Below are positions 25,954-34,362 of a DNA stretch of 64,000 nucleotides, one piece after another. The notes under the pieces were generated by a model. It did not search any database, had not been told where the DNA came from, and saw nothing but the letters and a program-made list of their open reading frames with translations. The translations under genes and the position numbers were made by a program. This stretch comes from JAGMXM01 sp964458325 (GTDB lineage: Bacteria; Verrucomicrobiota; Verrucomicrobiia; Limisphaerales; UBA1319), in contig CAYWIM010000002.1 of assembly GCA_964458325.1 (NCBI GenBank), positions 1 to 64,000 on the forward strand, in the 5' to 3' direction. Within the stretch, counting starts at the first letter, position 1, and each line of letters opens with the position of its first letter.

Positions 25954-27139
25954 AGGCACCAAAACCGAAAAACCAATGTCGCTTGGCAAACCGATAAGCC
26001 CAGTGGGTCTCGGGCACTTCCTGGCCGGGCATGTGATGGCTGGGCCGGCAGCACATCCGCTGAAGCTCGGCGATGGCCGTTCCCCGGCCCGAGCTGTCCC
26101 TGGCGCCCTGCGCCCGGATGAAGCCCAGAAGCTTGTCCGGACAATCCAGCAGCACGCAACCCCGGGTGGCGGTGGCCGCAAAACGCCGAAATTCCGCCAG
26201 GAACGCTGACTCCTGCACCAGGCTCTTGAGGTCGGTGCATCCGCGCACGTTCTCGCAGGCGAATTGGACGGGAGGGCACGGTTCGACGTCGCCCCAGGGG
26301 CCAATGTGATGGCTGATCCCAGTCGCGGCCGGGCACAGGGCTCGGCCTTCGTGATCCCAGTAGGCATCGACGACGATCATCGGCACGCGCGAGCGCAGAT
26401 CCACCATGAACCGGCGCAGCGCCAGAATTTCCTCCCCCGAAAGACAGAGCTCCGGGGCCGGATCGGCTCCCACAGGCCGGTAAAGGTAATACCACAGGTA
26501 ATGCACTCCGCGAGCGCAGAGCGCCCGGGCAAATTCCTCGGTGGCCAGCTCATGGAAATTCGATTTGCAGACGCTGGTGGCCACCCCGGTGAACAGTTTG
26601 TGGCGCCGGCACTGCTCCAAACCCTCGAGGCTGCGCGCGAACACGTCGCGGCCGCCCCGCCGCTCGTCGCTGACCCGCTCGAGACCTTCGAGGCTGATCA
26701 GGGGCGTCGCGTTGCCCAGCCGCCGCAGCTCTGCCGCCACATCCGACGTCAGCAGCGTCCCGTTCGTGAACAGCTGGAAATAGCATCCCCGATGGCGGCC
26801 CAGCAGCTCGAACAGATGCGGGTAGAGCAGCGGCTCGCCCCCGAGCAATCCGAAAAACCGGCAGCCTTCGCGCCGGGCTTGCCGGAGGAGATCGTCGACG
26901 GACGCCAGATCCAGATCCTGGGGGGAGGCCTGAGTGCTCATCCAGCAGCCCTGGCACCTCAGGTTGCATCGGCTCGTCAACGACAGAAACAGGAATGCCG
27001 GAAAACTCCTCCCATGCTTGCGGCGCCGCTCGAAAGCGCGGACGCTCCGCAGGCCGCCGACGCCCAGATTCCAGGCGCATTTGGCCAGCAGGCGCGGATC
27101 GATCTCGCGCACCATTCGGTGGATCAGGGAAAGCATCAC
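25946..27139 (-). CDS. Radical SAM protein with Cys-rich C-terminal region
   Basis: The 397-residue protein has the radical SAM cluster motif CNLRCQGC (Cys58, 62, 65; CxxxCxxC), followed by FFGLLGGEPLLYPHLFELL with the GGEP motif. The C-terminal part carries additional cysteines: ALCPAATG, VEPCPPVQFACENVRGC, RGCVLLDCPD and RMCCRPS. They could bind an auxiliary iron-sulfur cluster as in SPASM-type enzymes. It starts with an ATG that overlaps the stop of the ferredoxin-like gene by 4 bp. Its start of homology at about residue 45 is preceded by a basic helical stretch, possibly membrane-associating. The operon context suggests modification of a terpenoid or its precursor, by analogy with radical SAM enzymes of hopanoid biosynthesis. 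It is not an obvious HpnH or HpnP orthologue, and the reaction is unknown. Confidence 0.85.
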   Translation of the reverse strand: MMLSLIHRMVREIDPRLLAKCAWNLGVGGLRSVRAFERRRKHGRSFPAFLFLSLTSRCNLRCQGCWMSTQASPQDLDLASVDDLLRQARREGCRFFGLLGGEPLLYPHLFELLGRHRGCYFQLFTNGTLLTSDVAAELRRLGNATPLISLEGLERVSDERRGGRDVFARSLEGLEQCRRHKLFTGVATSVCKSNFHELATEEFARALCARGVHYLWYYLYRPVGADPAPELCLSGEEILALRRFMVDLRSRVPMIVVDAYWDHEGRALCPAATGISHHIGPWGDVEPCPPVQFACENVRGCTDLKSLVQESAFLAEFRRFAATATRGCVLLDCPDKLLGFIRAQGARDSSGRGTAIAELQRMCCRPSHHMPGQEVPETHWAYRFAKRHWFFGFGAYG

Positions 27140-27993
27140 GGCCGGATGGATGAGGGGGCGGCGGCGCGATCGGAGCCCGGCGTTGCCTCCGAGGCTGGCT
27201 TCCCCTCTTCTTGGATTGCGCCCGTGTTCTCAGGAATCCGCTCGGATGGGTCTCGGGCCAAACCGACGTCCGGCCGCAGCAGTTGGCGCTGCCGGGCCTG
27301 TTTGCGCCGTTCCGCCAACCCCCGATACACATCCGATCCCAACACCTTGGCCCTATCCCCCTGGATGCGGATCTTCTCCTTTTCCTCGTCCGCGACCTCC
27401 GCGCCGGCGATCACTCCCCCTTCGTGTTTGGGAAATACGATGGCCGCCTGTGGGCAGATCCGGGCGCAGGCGGGGCAATAGGTCTTGCAGGCCATGGGTT
27501 GTTGCACGACGACCTTTCCATCGGCCGCCAACGCATAAACGCCAAACAGGCAGAACCCCAGGCACTGCTGGCACTGGCTGCAGCGCTCCGAATCGATCAC
27601 TGGAAACCACGGCAACCATCCGTCGTCCACCGGCGCTGCCGAAGGCTCATCCGCGAGCCCGCCATCGAGGCAGGCGCGGACACCCAGGCCTGCCAGGGCC
27701 GCCTCGATCGGCGCCTCCCGCAAATCGATCGCTTGGACGCCAGGGGCCGCCAAGGGAGCGCCGGCAAACTCGAAGAGGGCCCGAATGGCCCGCGGATAGC
27801 AGGCGCAGATCCGCGCGCTCGGATCGGAGGCGAACCGCGCCAGCAGCGGATCCTTGCGTGCCGCCATGCCGCATAGATCCGGCACGACGGTGTAAGCGAT
27901 CCCCGCGCCCTCGAGGCCCGCGCGCAGGGCGCGCAATTTCTCCCGGCTGATCCGCGCGCCATGAATGCACTCGCAAATGATCACGTTCCGCAT
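27136..27993 (-). CDS. Ferredoxin-type 4Fe-4S protein with extra Cys-containing N-terminal domain
   Basis: The 285-residue protein has an N-terminal alpha/beta domain with scattered cysteines (CECIHG, DLCGM, ICACYPRA). A dicluster-type ferredoxin segment follows: CSQCQQCLGFC (Cys138, 141, 144, 148) and CKTYCPACARICP (Cys169, 173, 176, 180). The last 90 residues are charged and low in complexity. The start is the ATG at 27993; an extension to 28035 is less likely. It opens a run of five overlapping genes ending in the cyclase, and probably supplies electrons to the radical SAM enzyme or the DUF116 domain. Unlike ordinary ferredoxins it has a large extra N-terminal domain of unknown role. It lies 52 bp downstream of the GH172 gene, so an operon promoter may lie in that gap or further upstream. 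Confidence 0.8.
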   Translation of the reverse strand: MRNVIICECIHGARISREKLRALRAGLEGAGIAYTVVPDLCGMAARKDPLLARFASDPSARICACYPRAIRALFEFAGAPLAAPGVQAIDLREAPIEAALAGLGVRACLDGGLADEPSAAPVDDGWLPWFPVIDSERCSQCQQCLGFCLFGVYALAADGKVVVQQPMACKTYCPACARICPQAAIVFPKHEGGVIAGAEVADEEKEKIRIQGDRAKVLGSDVYRGLAERRKQARQRQLLRPDVGLARDPSERIPENTGAIQEEGKPASEATPGSDRAAAPSSIRP

Positions 27994-28045
27994 AGCCAAC
28001 TGCGGGACAAAATACCTCGACGCCGCGATCCGCACAACCCTGACG

Positions 28046-30124
28046 CTATTTCACCCAGATGTAGTCGAGTCCAACCAATCCGGGCTCGATGCATTCCACC
28101 GTCATTTCCTTGGCGCCGGCGACGACATCGACGGGACGGAAATTCAAGTTGAGCACGCGGGTGGAATGCGGCGTCCGCAGGGAGACGGTCTCCTGGTTGT
28201 CCCCAAGAATCAGAGGTTGGCCATCGAGCAGGAATCGGACAACCGCGCCCTTCGGCTGGCGAACGACCACGGGGTGAATCGCGATCCGGCCTGTCTTTTG
28301 GACCGGCAAATGCAGGGACAGTCGGGCGCCAGGTTCCGCGTGCCATTGAACCACCTGGAGCTGGGTGGCCAGGGAGAGCGGTATCGTTTTTACGGCCCCG
28401 GCGGTTGCAGCAGCTTTCAGCTCATCTGCCATGTGAAACGTCGCCCCCGAAGCGCTGCCAGCCGCCTCCGGCTTGCGGAATGGAATCGGCACAATCCGCA
28501 GATCGGATGGCACCAACCCCCGGTGATCGTCGATGGCCCCGGGCCGGGCGTAGTGATAAGCGATCCGCGCGTAGCTCAGACCGGATACCGGACGATGCGT
28601 CCAGAGCTCGAGCATCCCCGCGAAGGATCGCTCGAACGGAATCGCATCCATCACCTGGAACCGGTGGTTCGACACGAAACCGGAAGTGTCCGGACCCGAG
28701 TCCAGTGGCTGGCCGCAATACGGATGATCGAACAGGTCGCTGCGGCTCCAGGAATAGTTGAAGTAATCCTCCGAGCCGGTTCCGAACGTCGAGGGCATCC
28801 GCTCGCCGTCCACGAGGAATTTCTCGTCGCCTTCGCCCCACCAGTTGCCGCCGGCGGTGGGCACACCCGATGGATTCATGATCATCGCCGCGCAACCCAC
28901 GAACACGCCTTTCCCGATCGCCAGGACATAAGGCAGATCCATCGATGCCGGCGCCGCAGCCAAGTCGTGGTCGGCCCGCCATTTGGCTCGGAAATAGAGG
29001 GAGCGGTCGTCCCATGTCCATGGGCCAAGCCGGACGGATCCATCGAGATCCACCGGCATCCGGGTCGAGTTGACAACCTCGATTCTCAGCGACTTCTCGA
29101 ATGGCATCACGAACCGGCAGAGAAACGTGCCATCCGGCTCGACGGTGAACGGGAGGCTCGAAAACGGATTCACGCCGGGGCCGGAGGCGAAGAAATCGCC
29201 CAGAGGCGCTTCCACCTGCGGCCGCTGCGAGCCGTCAAAGGAGATCCGAAGCAGGCATCCGCGCAATGCCTGGTCCAAATCCGCGGCTTGCGCGCGCAAT
29301 CTCAGCTCGCGGACCGACGAAGGGCCTTTTCCTTCCAAAGACCATATCCAGTTTGTGCCAGGCGGGAGCGGCGCCGCAAACGAGCGCGGAGCGGTTGCGC
29401 TTCCGATGGCAGGCCGCGTGAGGCCGGCCGCCGCCGCGCGCAGCTCATTCTCGAATTGCTTCAGGCTTTTTGGATCGAAACTCTGGACCCGAGTGCCTTC
29501 CGGATAGAGCCGGACTTGCAGCTGGTAAAAGTGGAGCGCCGTGATCTTCCCTTCCCATGTCACCCGCAAGCCTCGAGCGAACGGAATCGGCAGGTAATCG
29601 GCATCCGTCTGGACGAAAGCGTCCCCGGCATCGAGGTCGATCCCCGCCTTTTGCAGGAAATGGATCGAGCGTCGGGCCAGGAATTCGTAGGCAGCGTCCT
29701 GCCAGATCAGACCCGCAGCATCGTCGCCGGCCACGGGGTCGACGACCACCCGCAGCACCCCGCCCATCCCGGCCGACCAACCGCGAACGATCGCGCCGGG
29801 CCCGGCGACCTCGGCCAGCAGATACAAGCCGTCCCGGCCATCCGCCGGCTCGCGCAGCACCTCGAGAAAGCCGGGGATGGGCTCGCGGCCAAATCCGTCC
29901 GAGTTCGAGAACCAGTTCGGCGCCTCGCTGCAGGTCGACCGCCGATCATAGCTGGAGAACTGGACCGTTCGGTAAGCCGGCTCTGGCCATTGCGCGAGCC
30001 GGGCCAGATCCCCCATCTCGCTCAGCAGCGTTCCCATCGAGATGGCCGGCCCGTCCAATCCAGCCGCCATCGCCGAAACCGCCAGGCCAATCCAGCAGGC
30101 GCAAATAAGAAGCACGCGTTTCAT
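28046..30124 (-). CDS. Secreted GH172 (DUF2961) glycoside hydrolase-like protein
   Basis: The 692-residue protein has a signal peptide (MKRVLLICACWIGLAVSAMA) and a DUF2961 core. Characteristic stretches are YDRRSTCSEAPNWFSNSDGF, GGNWWGEGDEKFLVDGE and PSTFGTGSEDYFNYSW. DUF2961 was reclassified as GH172, whose characterised members act on alpha-D-arabinofuranosides or fructofuranosides. The acidic residues in GEGDE and GTGSEDYF are the expected catalytic region. The protein is longer than minimal GH172 enzymes; a C-terminal beta domain from about residue 575 ends in the hydrophobic strand GLVGLDYIWVK. The chosen start is the ATG at 30124, because the signal peptide begins there. Neighbours encode other exported carbohydrate-related proteins. 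The substrate cannot be assigned. Confidence 0.85.
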   Translation of the reverse strand: MKRVLLICACWIGLAVSAMAAGLDGPAISMGTLLSEMGDLARLAQWPEPAYRTVQFSSYDRRSTCSEAPNWFSNSDGFGREPIPGFLEVLREPADGRDGLYLLAEVAGPGAIVRGWSAGMGGVLRVVVDPVAGDDAAGLIWQDAAYEFLARRSIHFLQKAGIDLDAGDAFVQTDADYLPIPFARGLRVTWEGKITALHFYQLQVRLYPEGTRVQSFDPKSLKQFENELRAAAAGLTRPAIGSATAPRSFAAPLPPGTNWIWSLEGKGPSSVRELRLRAQAADLDQALRGCLLRISFDGSQRPQVEAPLGDFFASGPGVNPFSSLPFTVEPDGTFLCRFVMPFEKSLRIEVVNSTRMPVDLDGSVRLGPWTWDDRSLYFRAKWRADHDLAAAPASMDLPYVLAIGKGVFVGCAAMIMNPSGVPTAGGNWWGEGDEKFLVDGERMPSTFGTGSEDYFNYSWSRSDLFDHPYCGQPLDSGPDTSGFVSNHRFQVMDAIPFERSFAGMLELWTHRPVSGLSYARIAYHYARPGAIDDHRGLVPSDLRIVPIPFRKPEAAGSASGATFHMADELKAAATAGAVKTIPLSLATQLQVVQWHAEPGARLSLHLPVQKTGRIAIHPVVVRQPKGAVVRFLLDGQPLILGDNQETVSLRTPHSTRVLNLNFRPVDVVAGAKEMTVECIEPGLVGLDYIWVK

Positions 30125-30196
30125 GGTCTCCACATCCTTGAGAAACCGAGGCCTGGAATCGAGCACAAACTCAAAATCCGCCCAGCCAATTCGGGA

Positions 30197-32710
30197 TCAG
30201 AATGTCGCGCTCCCTTGCCGTTGACGGAGGGGCTGAAGGGGGGCACGCCTCCCGGCTATTGGAACAACTGCGGCGCGAACTCGCGCAGCCATGTCCACGG
30301 GCCAACTGGCCCGATACGGATGCGCATACAAACCGATCTCATCCACGGGAATCGGACGAAAGCCGATGTGCGTTAAAACCGATGCGTCGGGCCGAAGCCG
30401 GAAATCGCCGCGGATCGGGTCGACGAACCCCGGATCTTCATCGGCGAGCTCGGTGTTTGCCAGCAAATCGAATTTGTCTGCGGCAGCCCGGCCCGTGCCA
30501 GGGAAAGCCGGGCCGCACTTCCAAAAGACGTTGCGCCACGCGCTGCTCAAGCCGGGCAGCTCGCGGACATGGCGCAACTCCGGATACCGCTCGAGATAGA
30601 GATCCGACAAGATGAACGATCGGCCGATGCCGATGCGTTCCCAGTGCTTGTTGCGGGGATTGAAACCGCCCGTGATTCCCTTCGAGCACTCCGCGAAGAG
30701 ATTGTTGACGATCCAATGGTCCCGGCCGCTATTGATCTGGATGCCCCCGAACGACTGGGCGGCACGGTGGAAAATGTTGCCGTAAACCAGCATCCCGCTG
30801 ATGGTGTCGTCAAGCCGGATGGCGGCGCGTCCGGCCGGGCCGCCGGTGTATTCGCCGCCGATATCCGAGAAGTGATTGAACCGGAACACGACGCCGCGGT
30901 AGGTGGGATTGCCGAACAGCTCCATCGCACCCTGATCCTCGCTTTCGAGCACGGCACGATGAACCCGGTTGTATTCGAGCACGTGGTCGTTGCCCTCGAT
31001 GCGCACGACACTCGAGGGGCATTCGTAAAACAGATTGTGGGCGACGCGGTTGCCACAGCCTTCGAGCTGGACCGCCGGCACATAGGTGTGGTCCAGCCGT
31101 CCGAACCGATACATCCGGCAGTTTTCGACGAAATGCCGGCCCGGGGATAGCGTCCGGCGGTCGCCTCCCTCGACCTCCGTCGCGCGCCGGCCCAGCGAGT
31201 AGATGTCGCAACCGAAGATGCCATTGTCGCTGCCGCCGCGGATCGTGATGCCGTCGGATGCGAACCGCCTGACGGTGCATCCGGCGACCAGGCAATGCTC
31301 GCTGTCGCGGATCACCAGCCCATTGGCTCGTGAGAGATCAAAGACCAACCCCTCGAGACGCACGTGCGAGACGCCCGTCATGGCCAGCATCGGAACATCG
31401 AGCAGGCCGGTCTCGATCATCGCATGCGCCGGATCCGAAAGCGGATCGAGATAGAGCATCCCTTGGGATCGATCGAGATACCACTCGCCGGGCTCATCCA
31501 GCTCTTCGAGAAGATTGAATGCGAAATACCGGATCTTGCCCTGGTTGAACCATTGGACCGGCGCCATGCCTTTCCCGCCCAAATCGTAGGGGCCGCATTC
31601 GACCTTCCTGGCTTCCGGATCGATGCGAATGACTTTCAGAGCGCGGTCGGCCCAGCCATGCGTGAAGTATCCGTAAAGCCACGCGTCGGCGGCGTTCGTC
31701 CAGCGCGCATGCCGGTCGTCCAGGTAGGTGAATGCCGATGGCGTGCGTGTCTTCGCAGAACCAGGCTCGAGGATCCGGTCGCCGTTCACGAATCCGCGAT
31801 TGGGCCACCGGGCAAGCCGCATCGGCGCCCCATTGAAGAAAAGCTCGGATGTGGCCTTCGGGGCAGCCTTTCCATAGCCCCGCTCCTCGAGCGGAGCGAG
31901 ATCAATCCCCTGCCCTCGCAAGTTGCACTGGAAAATCCGGCTGCGCGCTTCCGCAGGCAGCCGGCTCACAATCGCCGGATCGACAACGGGCTCAAAACCG
32001 CTCAATCGAGCGCCCCCATACAGCACGGCTGTCCCTGCCACATCCGCGCGATAGACGATCGGCGCCTCGGCGCTGCCGGAGTCTGCGGCCGCCAGCTCGA
32101 AGGTTGCGTTCCTCGGATGCTGCCCCGGCAGCAGGCGGACGGCGACCGGCCCTGGCAGTCCGTTGGCTTTCAGGGCGCGGATCCTGTCGCGAGCCTTTTC
32201 CAGCGTCGCAAAAGGCTCCTCCCTCGTCCCTGGATTCGTGTCTTTCCCGCCCGGAGCGACATAGAATTCCACCGCGTACGCAGCCGCGGCTGGCAGCTTC
32301 GTTCGCGAGGCCGCTGGATCGCGCGCCGGAAGCCCCCCGCTTGCACGCTCGATCTCTTTCAGCAACTCCCGGGCTTCATCGCGGAACACCGTGGGATAGG
32401 AAGATTCCACCTGGATCCGCGCATACTCGGCCTTGGCCGCTGGCGTGTTGTTCTCCGCGGCGAAGGCTTGCGCCATGCGCAAATGCGAATAGGCACGGAG
32501 CTGTGCCGGCGCGCCCGCTGTCGCCAGCACGCTTCGAAACTCGGCTCGCGCCGCCTCGAAGTCTCGATCCGCCCACGCCTGGGCGGCCGCCACAAGTCGA
32601 CGGTCCAATGCGGACCGGACCGTTTGGCTGGGATCAGCGGCCGCGGAGCTCTCCGCGGCACGGGCCGCAGCCAGAAAAGACAGGAATAAAATACCGAGGA
32701 AAGCTCTCAT
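30197..32710 (-). CDS. Secreted right-handed parallel beta-helix protein with N-terminal TPR-like helices
   Basis: The 837-residue protein begins with a signal peptide (MRAFLGILFLSFLAAARA). A TPR-like helical part follows (about 30-120; DRDFEAARAEFRSVLATAG, AYSHLRMAQAFAAE). From about 140 the sequence is typical of right-handed beta-helix proteins of the pectate-lyase/DUF1565 group: EFYVAPGGKDTNPGTREEPFATLEKARD, then many short turns such as NGLVIRDSEHCLVAGCTVRRFASDGITIRG and DHWIVNNLFAECSKGITGG. Such proteins bind or cleave polysaccharides outside the cytoplasm. No unique catalytic set is identified, so the activity (lyase, hydrolase or epimerase) is open. The start is the ATG at 32710, which gives a clean signal peptide. 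It lies just upstream of the GH172 gene, 72 bp apart, so the two may act on the same glycan. Confidence 0.8.
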   Translation of the reverse strand: MRAFLGILFLSFLAAARAAESSAAADPSQTVRSALDRRLVAAAQAWADRDFEAARAEFRSVLATAGAPAQLRAYSHLRMAQAFAAENNTPAAKAEYARIQVESSYPTVFRDEARELLKEIERASGGLPARDPAASRTKLPAAAAYAVEFYVAPGGKDTNPGTREEPFATLEKARDRIRALKANGLPGPVAVRLLPGQHPRNATFELAAADSGSAEAPIVYRADVAGTAVLYGGARLSGFEPVVDPAIVSRLPAEARSRIFQCNLRGQGIDLAPLEERGYGKAAPKATSELFFNGAPMRLARWPNRGFVNGDRILEPGSAKTRTPSAFTYLDDRHARWTNAADAWLYGYFTHGWADRALKVIRIDPEARKVECGPYDLGGKGMAPVQWFNQGKIRYFAFNLLEELDEPGEWYLDRSQGMLYLDPLSDPAHAMIETGLLDVPMLAMTGVSHVRLEGLVFDLSRANGLVIRDSEHCLVAGCTVRRFASDGITIRGGSDNGIFGCDIYSLGRRATEVEGGDRRTLSPGRHFVENCRMYRFGRLDHTYVPAVQLEGCGNRVAHNLFYECPSSVVRIEGNDHVLEYNRVHRAVLESEDQGAMELFGNPTYRGVVFRFNHFSDIGGEYTGGPAGRAAIRLDDTISGMLVYGNIFHRAAQSFGGIQINSGRDHWIVNNLFAECSKGITGGFNPRNKHWERIGIGRSFILSDLYLERYPELRHVRELPGLSSAWRNVFWKCGPAFPGTGRAAADKFDLLANTELADEDPGFVDPIRGDFRLRPDASVLTHIGFRPIPVDEIGLYAHPYRASWPVDMAARVRAAVVPIAGRRAPLQPLRQRQGSATF

Positions 32711-32714
32711 GTTT

Positions 32715-32879
32715 TCACGGCCGCAGCTCGCGCGCATCGAGCACGGCGCCGCCGAGGCTGATGATCTCGGCGCGAGCAGGCCCCCGGCGCGGGAAGCTCA
32801 GCAGGAGCAGGCAGTCCTCGCTTTGAAGAGCGTGATGGCCAGCCGGCAAATCAGGCCGCGCATTGCATGTTGCCTTATG
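32715..32879 (-). other. Short open frame directly after the oxidoreductase stop; possible coding remnant
   Basis: In the same frame as the preceding gene and directly after its TAA stop, 54 sense codons run to a TGA at 32715-32717. They have strongly GC-biased third positions and a protein-like composition (for example AEIISLGGAVLDARELRP). There is no ATG; a TTG is the only plausible start. It could be the tail of a decayed gene or chance in GC-rich DNA. I recognise no family. Confidence 0.2.
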
Positions 32880-34235
32880 TTAGACCTGCCAGGGCTTGCG
32901 ATAGTCCCGCGTCAGCCACTGGGGATTCCCGCTGCCTTTGGCGAACTGCAGCCGATCCGGATTCCAGCCAATCTTCTGGTGATGCAAATAGGCGAGGTTC
33001 ATCAGGTGGCAGCAGATGACGGTGCGTCCGCCGACCTGAGCGCTGGCGATCGGCTGCTGGCGCGACCGCACACACGCCAGAAAATCGCCGACATGATTCT
33101 GGCTGACATAGAGCTTGATCTTGGCGTCCTTCAAATACTCGTCCTGGGCCTTCCGGACCTGCTGGCTCAGGCTGGTATCCTGATCTTCCTTGCCTTGATA
33201 AGAGGCGATCGCCTTGCCCTTGCGCTCGAAAACGAACTTGCCGCGGTTGACCCGCACTCGCCCTTCGGTGCCTTGAAAATCCACCCCGAATCCGCCCCCG
33301 TGCTTCACGGGGGCGCCGTTGGCGTAAACAAGCGTCGCGCCGTTCCTGGCGCCCTTGGCCGGGGGAGGCAGAACCTCGACCGGACCGCTCGAGTCCATTC
33401 CCAGACCCCACTGCGCGATGTCCAGATGGTGCGCACCCCAGTCCGTCACCATGCCGCCGCCGAACTCGATGTAATTGCGCCAGTTCGGGAAATGATTGTG
33501 GAGCCCGCGCGGGCTCAGCACGGAGTGGTAAGGCCGCATCGGCGCCGGCCCCACCCAGCGGTTCCAGTCCAAGCCCGGCTCGATCGGTTCCTCGCCCAAG
33601 TCGCAGGGGACAGGCGGCGGGCCGAAGCTGCACTCGACGCTCTGCACCTGCCCGATCGCCCCGTTGCGAACCAGTTCGCATGCCACGCGAAACTCGCTGC
33701 TCGAGCGCTGCATCGAGCCGGTCTGCAGCACCCGGCCCTTTTCAGCGACCGTCTTCATGACCTCGATCGCCTCGTGGATGTTGTGCGTGAGCGGCTTCTC
33801 GCAATAGACGTCTTTGCCGGCGTGCAACGCCTCGAGCGTGATGATGGCATGCCAATGGTCGGGCGTGGCGATGCAGACGGCATCGATGTCCGCCCGGGCG
33901 AGAAGCTCGCGGAAATCGCTGTATCCAACGCAGCTCCCCGCAGCCGCGGCGGATCCTGCCCTGCGCGCGTAAAAGTCGTTCACCCGCTTCTGCGCATCCT
34001 CACGCCGGGTAGTGTCGACGTCGCAGACCGCGACCACCTGGGTGTTCTGGCCCAGGAAGCCTCCCAGCAATCCGCGCGATTGGATGCCCATGCCGATGAA
34101 ACCCACGGTCAATCGGTCATTGGGCTTGGCTGCAGCGGCCCAGGCATGGGACGGCAACAGGGCCGGAACTGCAATCGCCCCCGCCCCGCCCAGCAAAGTC
34201 GTCTTGATAAAACCGCGTCGAGTCTGGTGTGTCAT
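32880..34235 (-). CDS. Tat-exported Gfo/Idh/MocA family oxidoreductase
   Basis: The 451-residue protein starts with a twin-arginine signal (TRRGFIKTTLLGGAGAIAVP; cleavage likely after SHAWA). The Rossmann fold begins LTVGFIGMGIQSRGLLGGFL. The family signature DVYCEKPLTHNIHEAIEV contains the conserved EKP Lys. The C-terminal alpha/beta domain has FGGGMVTDWGAHHLDIAQWG, a typical active-site His region. These enzymes oxidise or reduce sugars and cyclitols with NAD(P). Export with bound cofactor through Tat is typical of the many periplasmic members in Verrucomicrobiota and Planctomycetota. The start is the ATG at 34235, just after an unusual hexamer repeat; the in-frame upstream extension consists of that repeat. 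Neighbours suggest a role in glycan breakdown, substrate unknown. Confidence 0.9.
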   Translation of the reverse strand: MTHQTRRGFIKTTLLGGAGAIAVPALLPSHAWAAAAKPNDRLTVGFIGMGIQSRGLLGGFLGQNTQVVAVCDVDTTRREDAQKRVNDFYARRAGSAAAAGSCVGYSDFRELLARADIDAVCIATPDHWHAIITLEALHAGKDVYCEKPLTHNIHEAIEVMKTVAEKGRVLQTGSMQRSSSEFRVACELVRNGAIGQVQSVECSFGPPPVPCDLGEEPIEPGLDWNRWVGPAPMRPYHSVLSPRGLHNHFPNWRNYIEFGGGMVTDWGAHHLDIAQWGLGMDSSGPVEVLPPPAKGARNGATLVYANGAPVKHGGGFGVDFQGTEGRVRVNRGKFVFERKGKAIASYQGKEDQDTSLSQQVRKAQDEYLKDAKIKLYVSQNHVGDFLACVRSRQQPIASAQVGGRTVICCHLMNLAYLHHQKIGWNPDRLQFAKGSGNPQWLTRDYRKPWQV

Positions 34236-34263
34236 AATCTTAATCGTAATCTGAATCGTGATC
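34234..34263. repeat. Degenerate hexamer tandem repeat at the oxidoreductase start codon
   Basis: Five consecutive hexamers of the form NNAATC (the last NNGATC) occupy 34234-34263, read on the plus strand. On the minus strand this is GATTNN repeated directly up to the ATG at 34235, in the place of the ribosome-binding region. No purine-rich Shine-Dalgarno sequence is present there. Confidence 0.6.
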
Positions 34264-34362
34264 CTGCGCTTATTTCCTATCGCACCAGGCTGCCGGCTGC
34301 AATCCAGAATCTCGACGCCCAGGCGCGAGCGGGGGGATGGCAAAGGGAGATCAGTTCAAACC

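Noticed and set aside
25954..26367. Longer upstream start for the DUF116-polyprenyl synthase gene
   Set aside because: The added sequence lies wholly within the radical SAM gene in another frame and is Pro/Arg/Cys-rich with no domain; the ATG at 25953 gives the usual short overlap.
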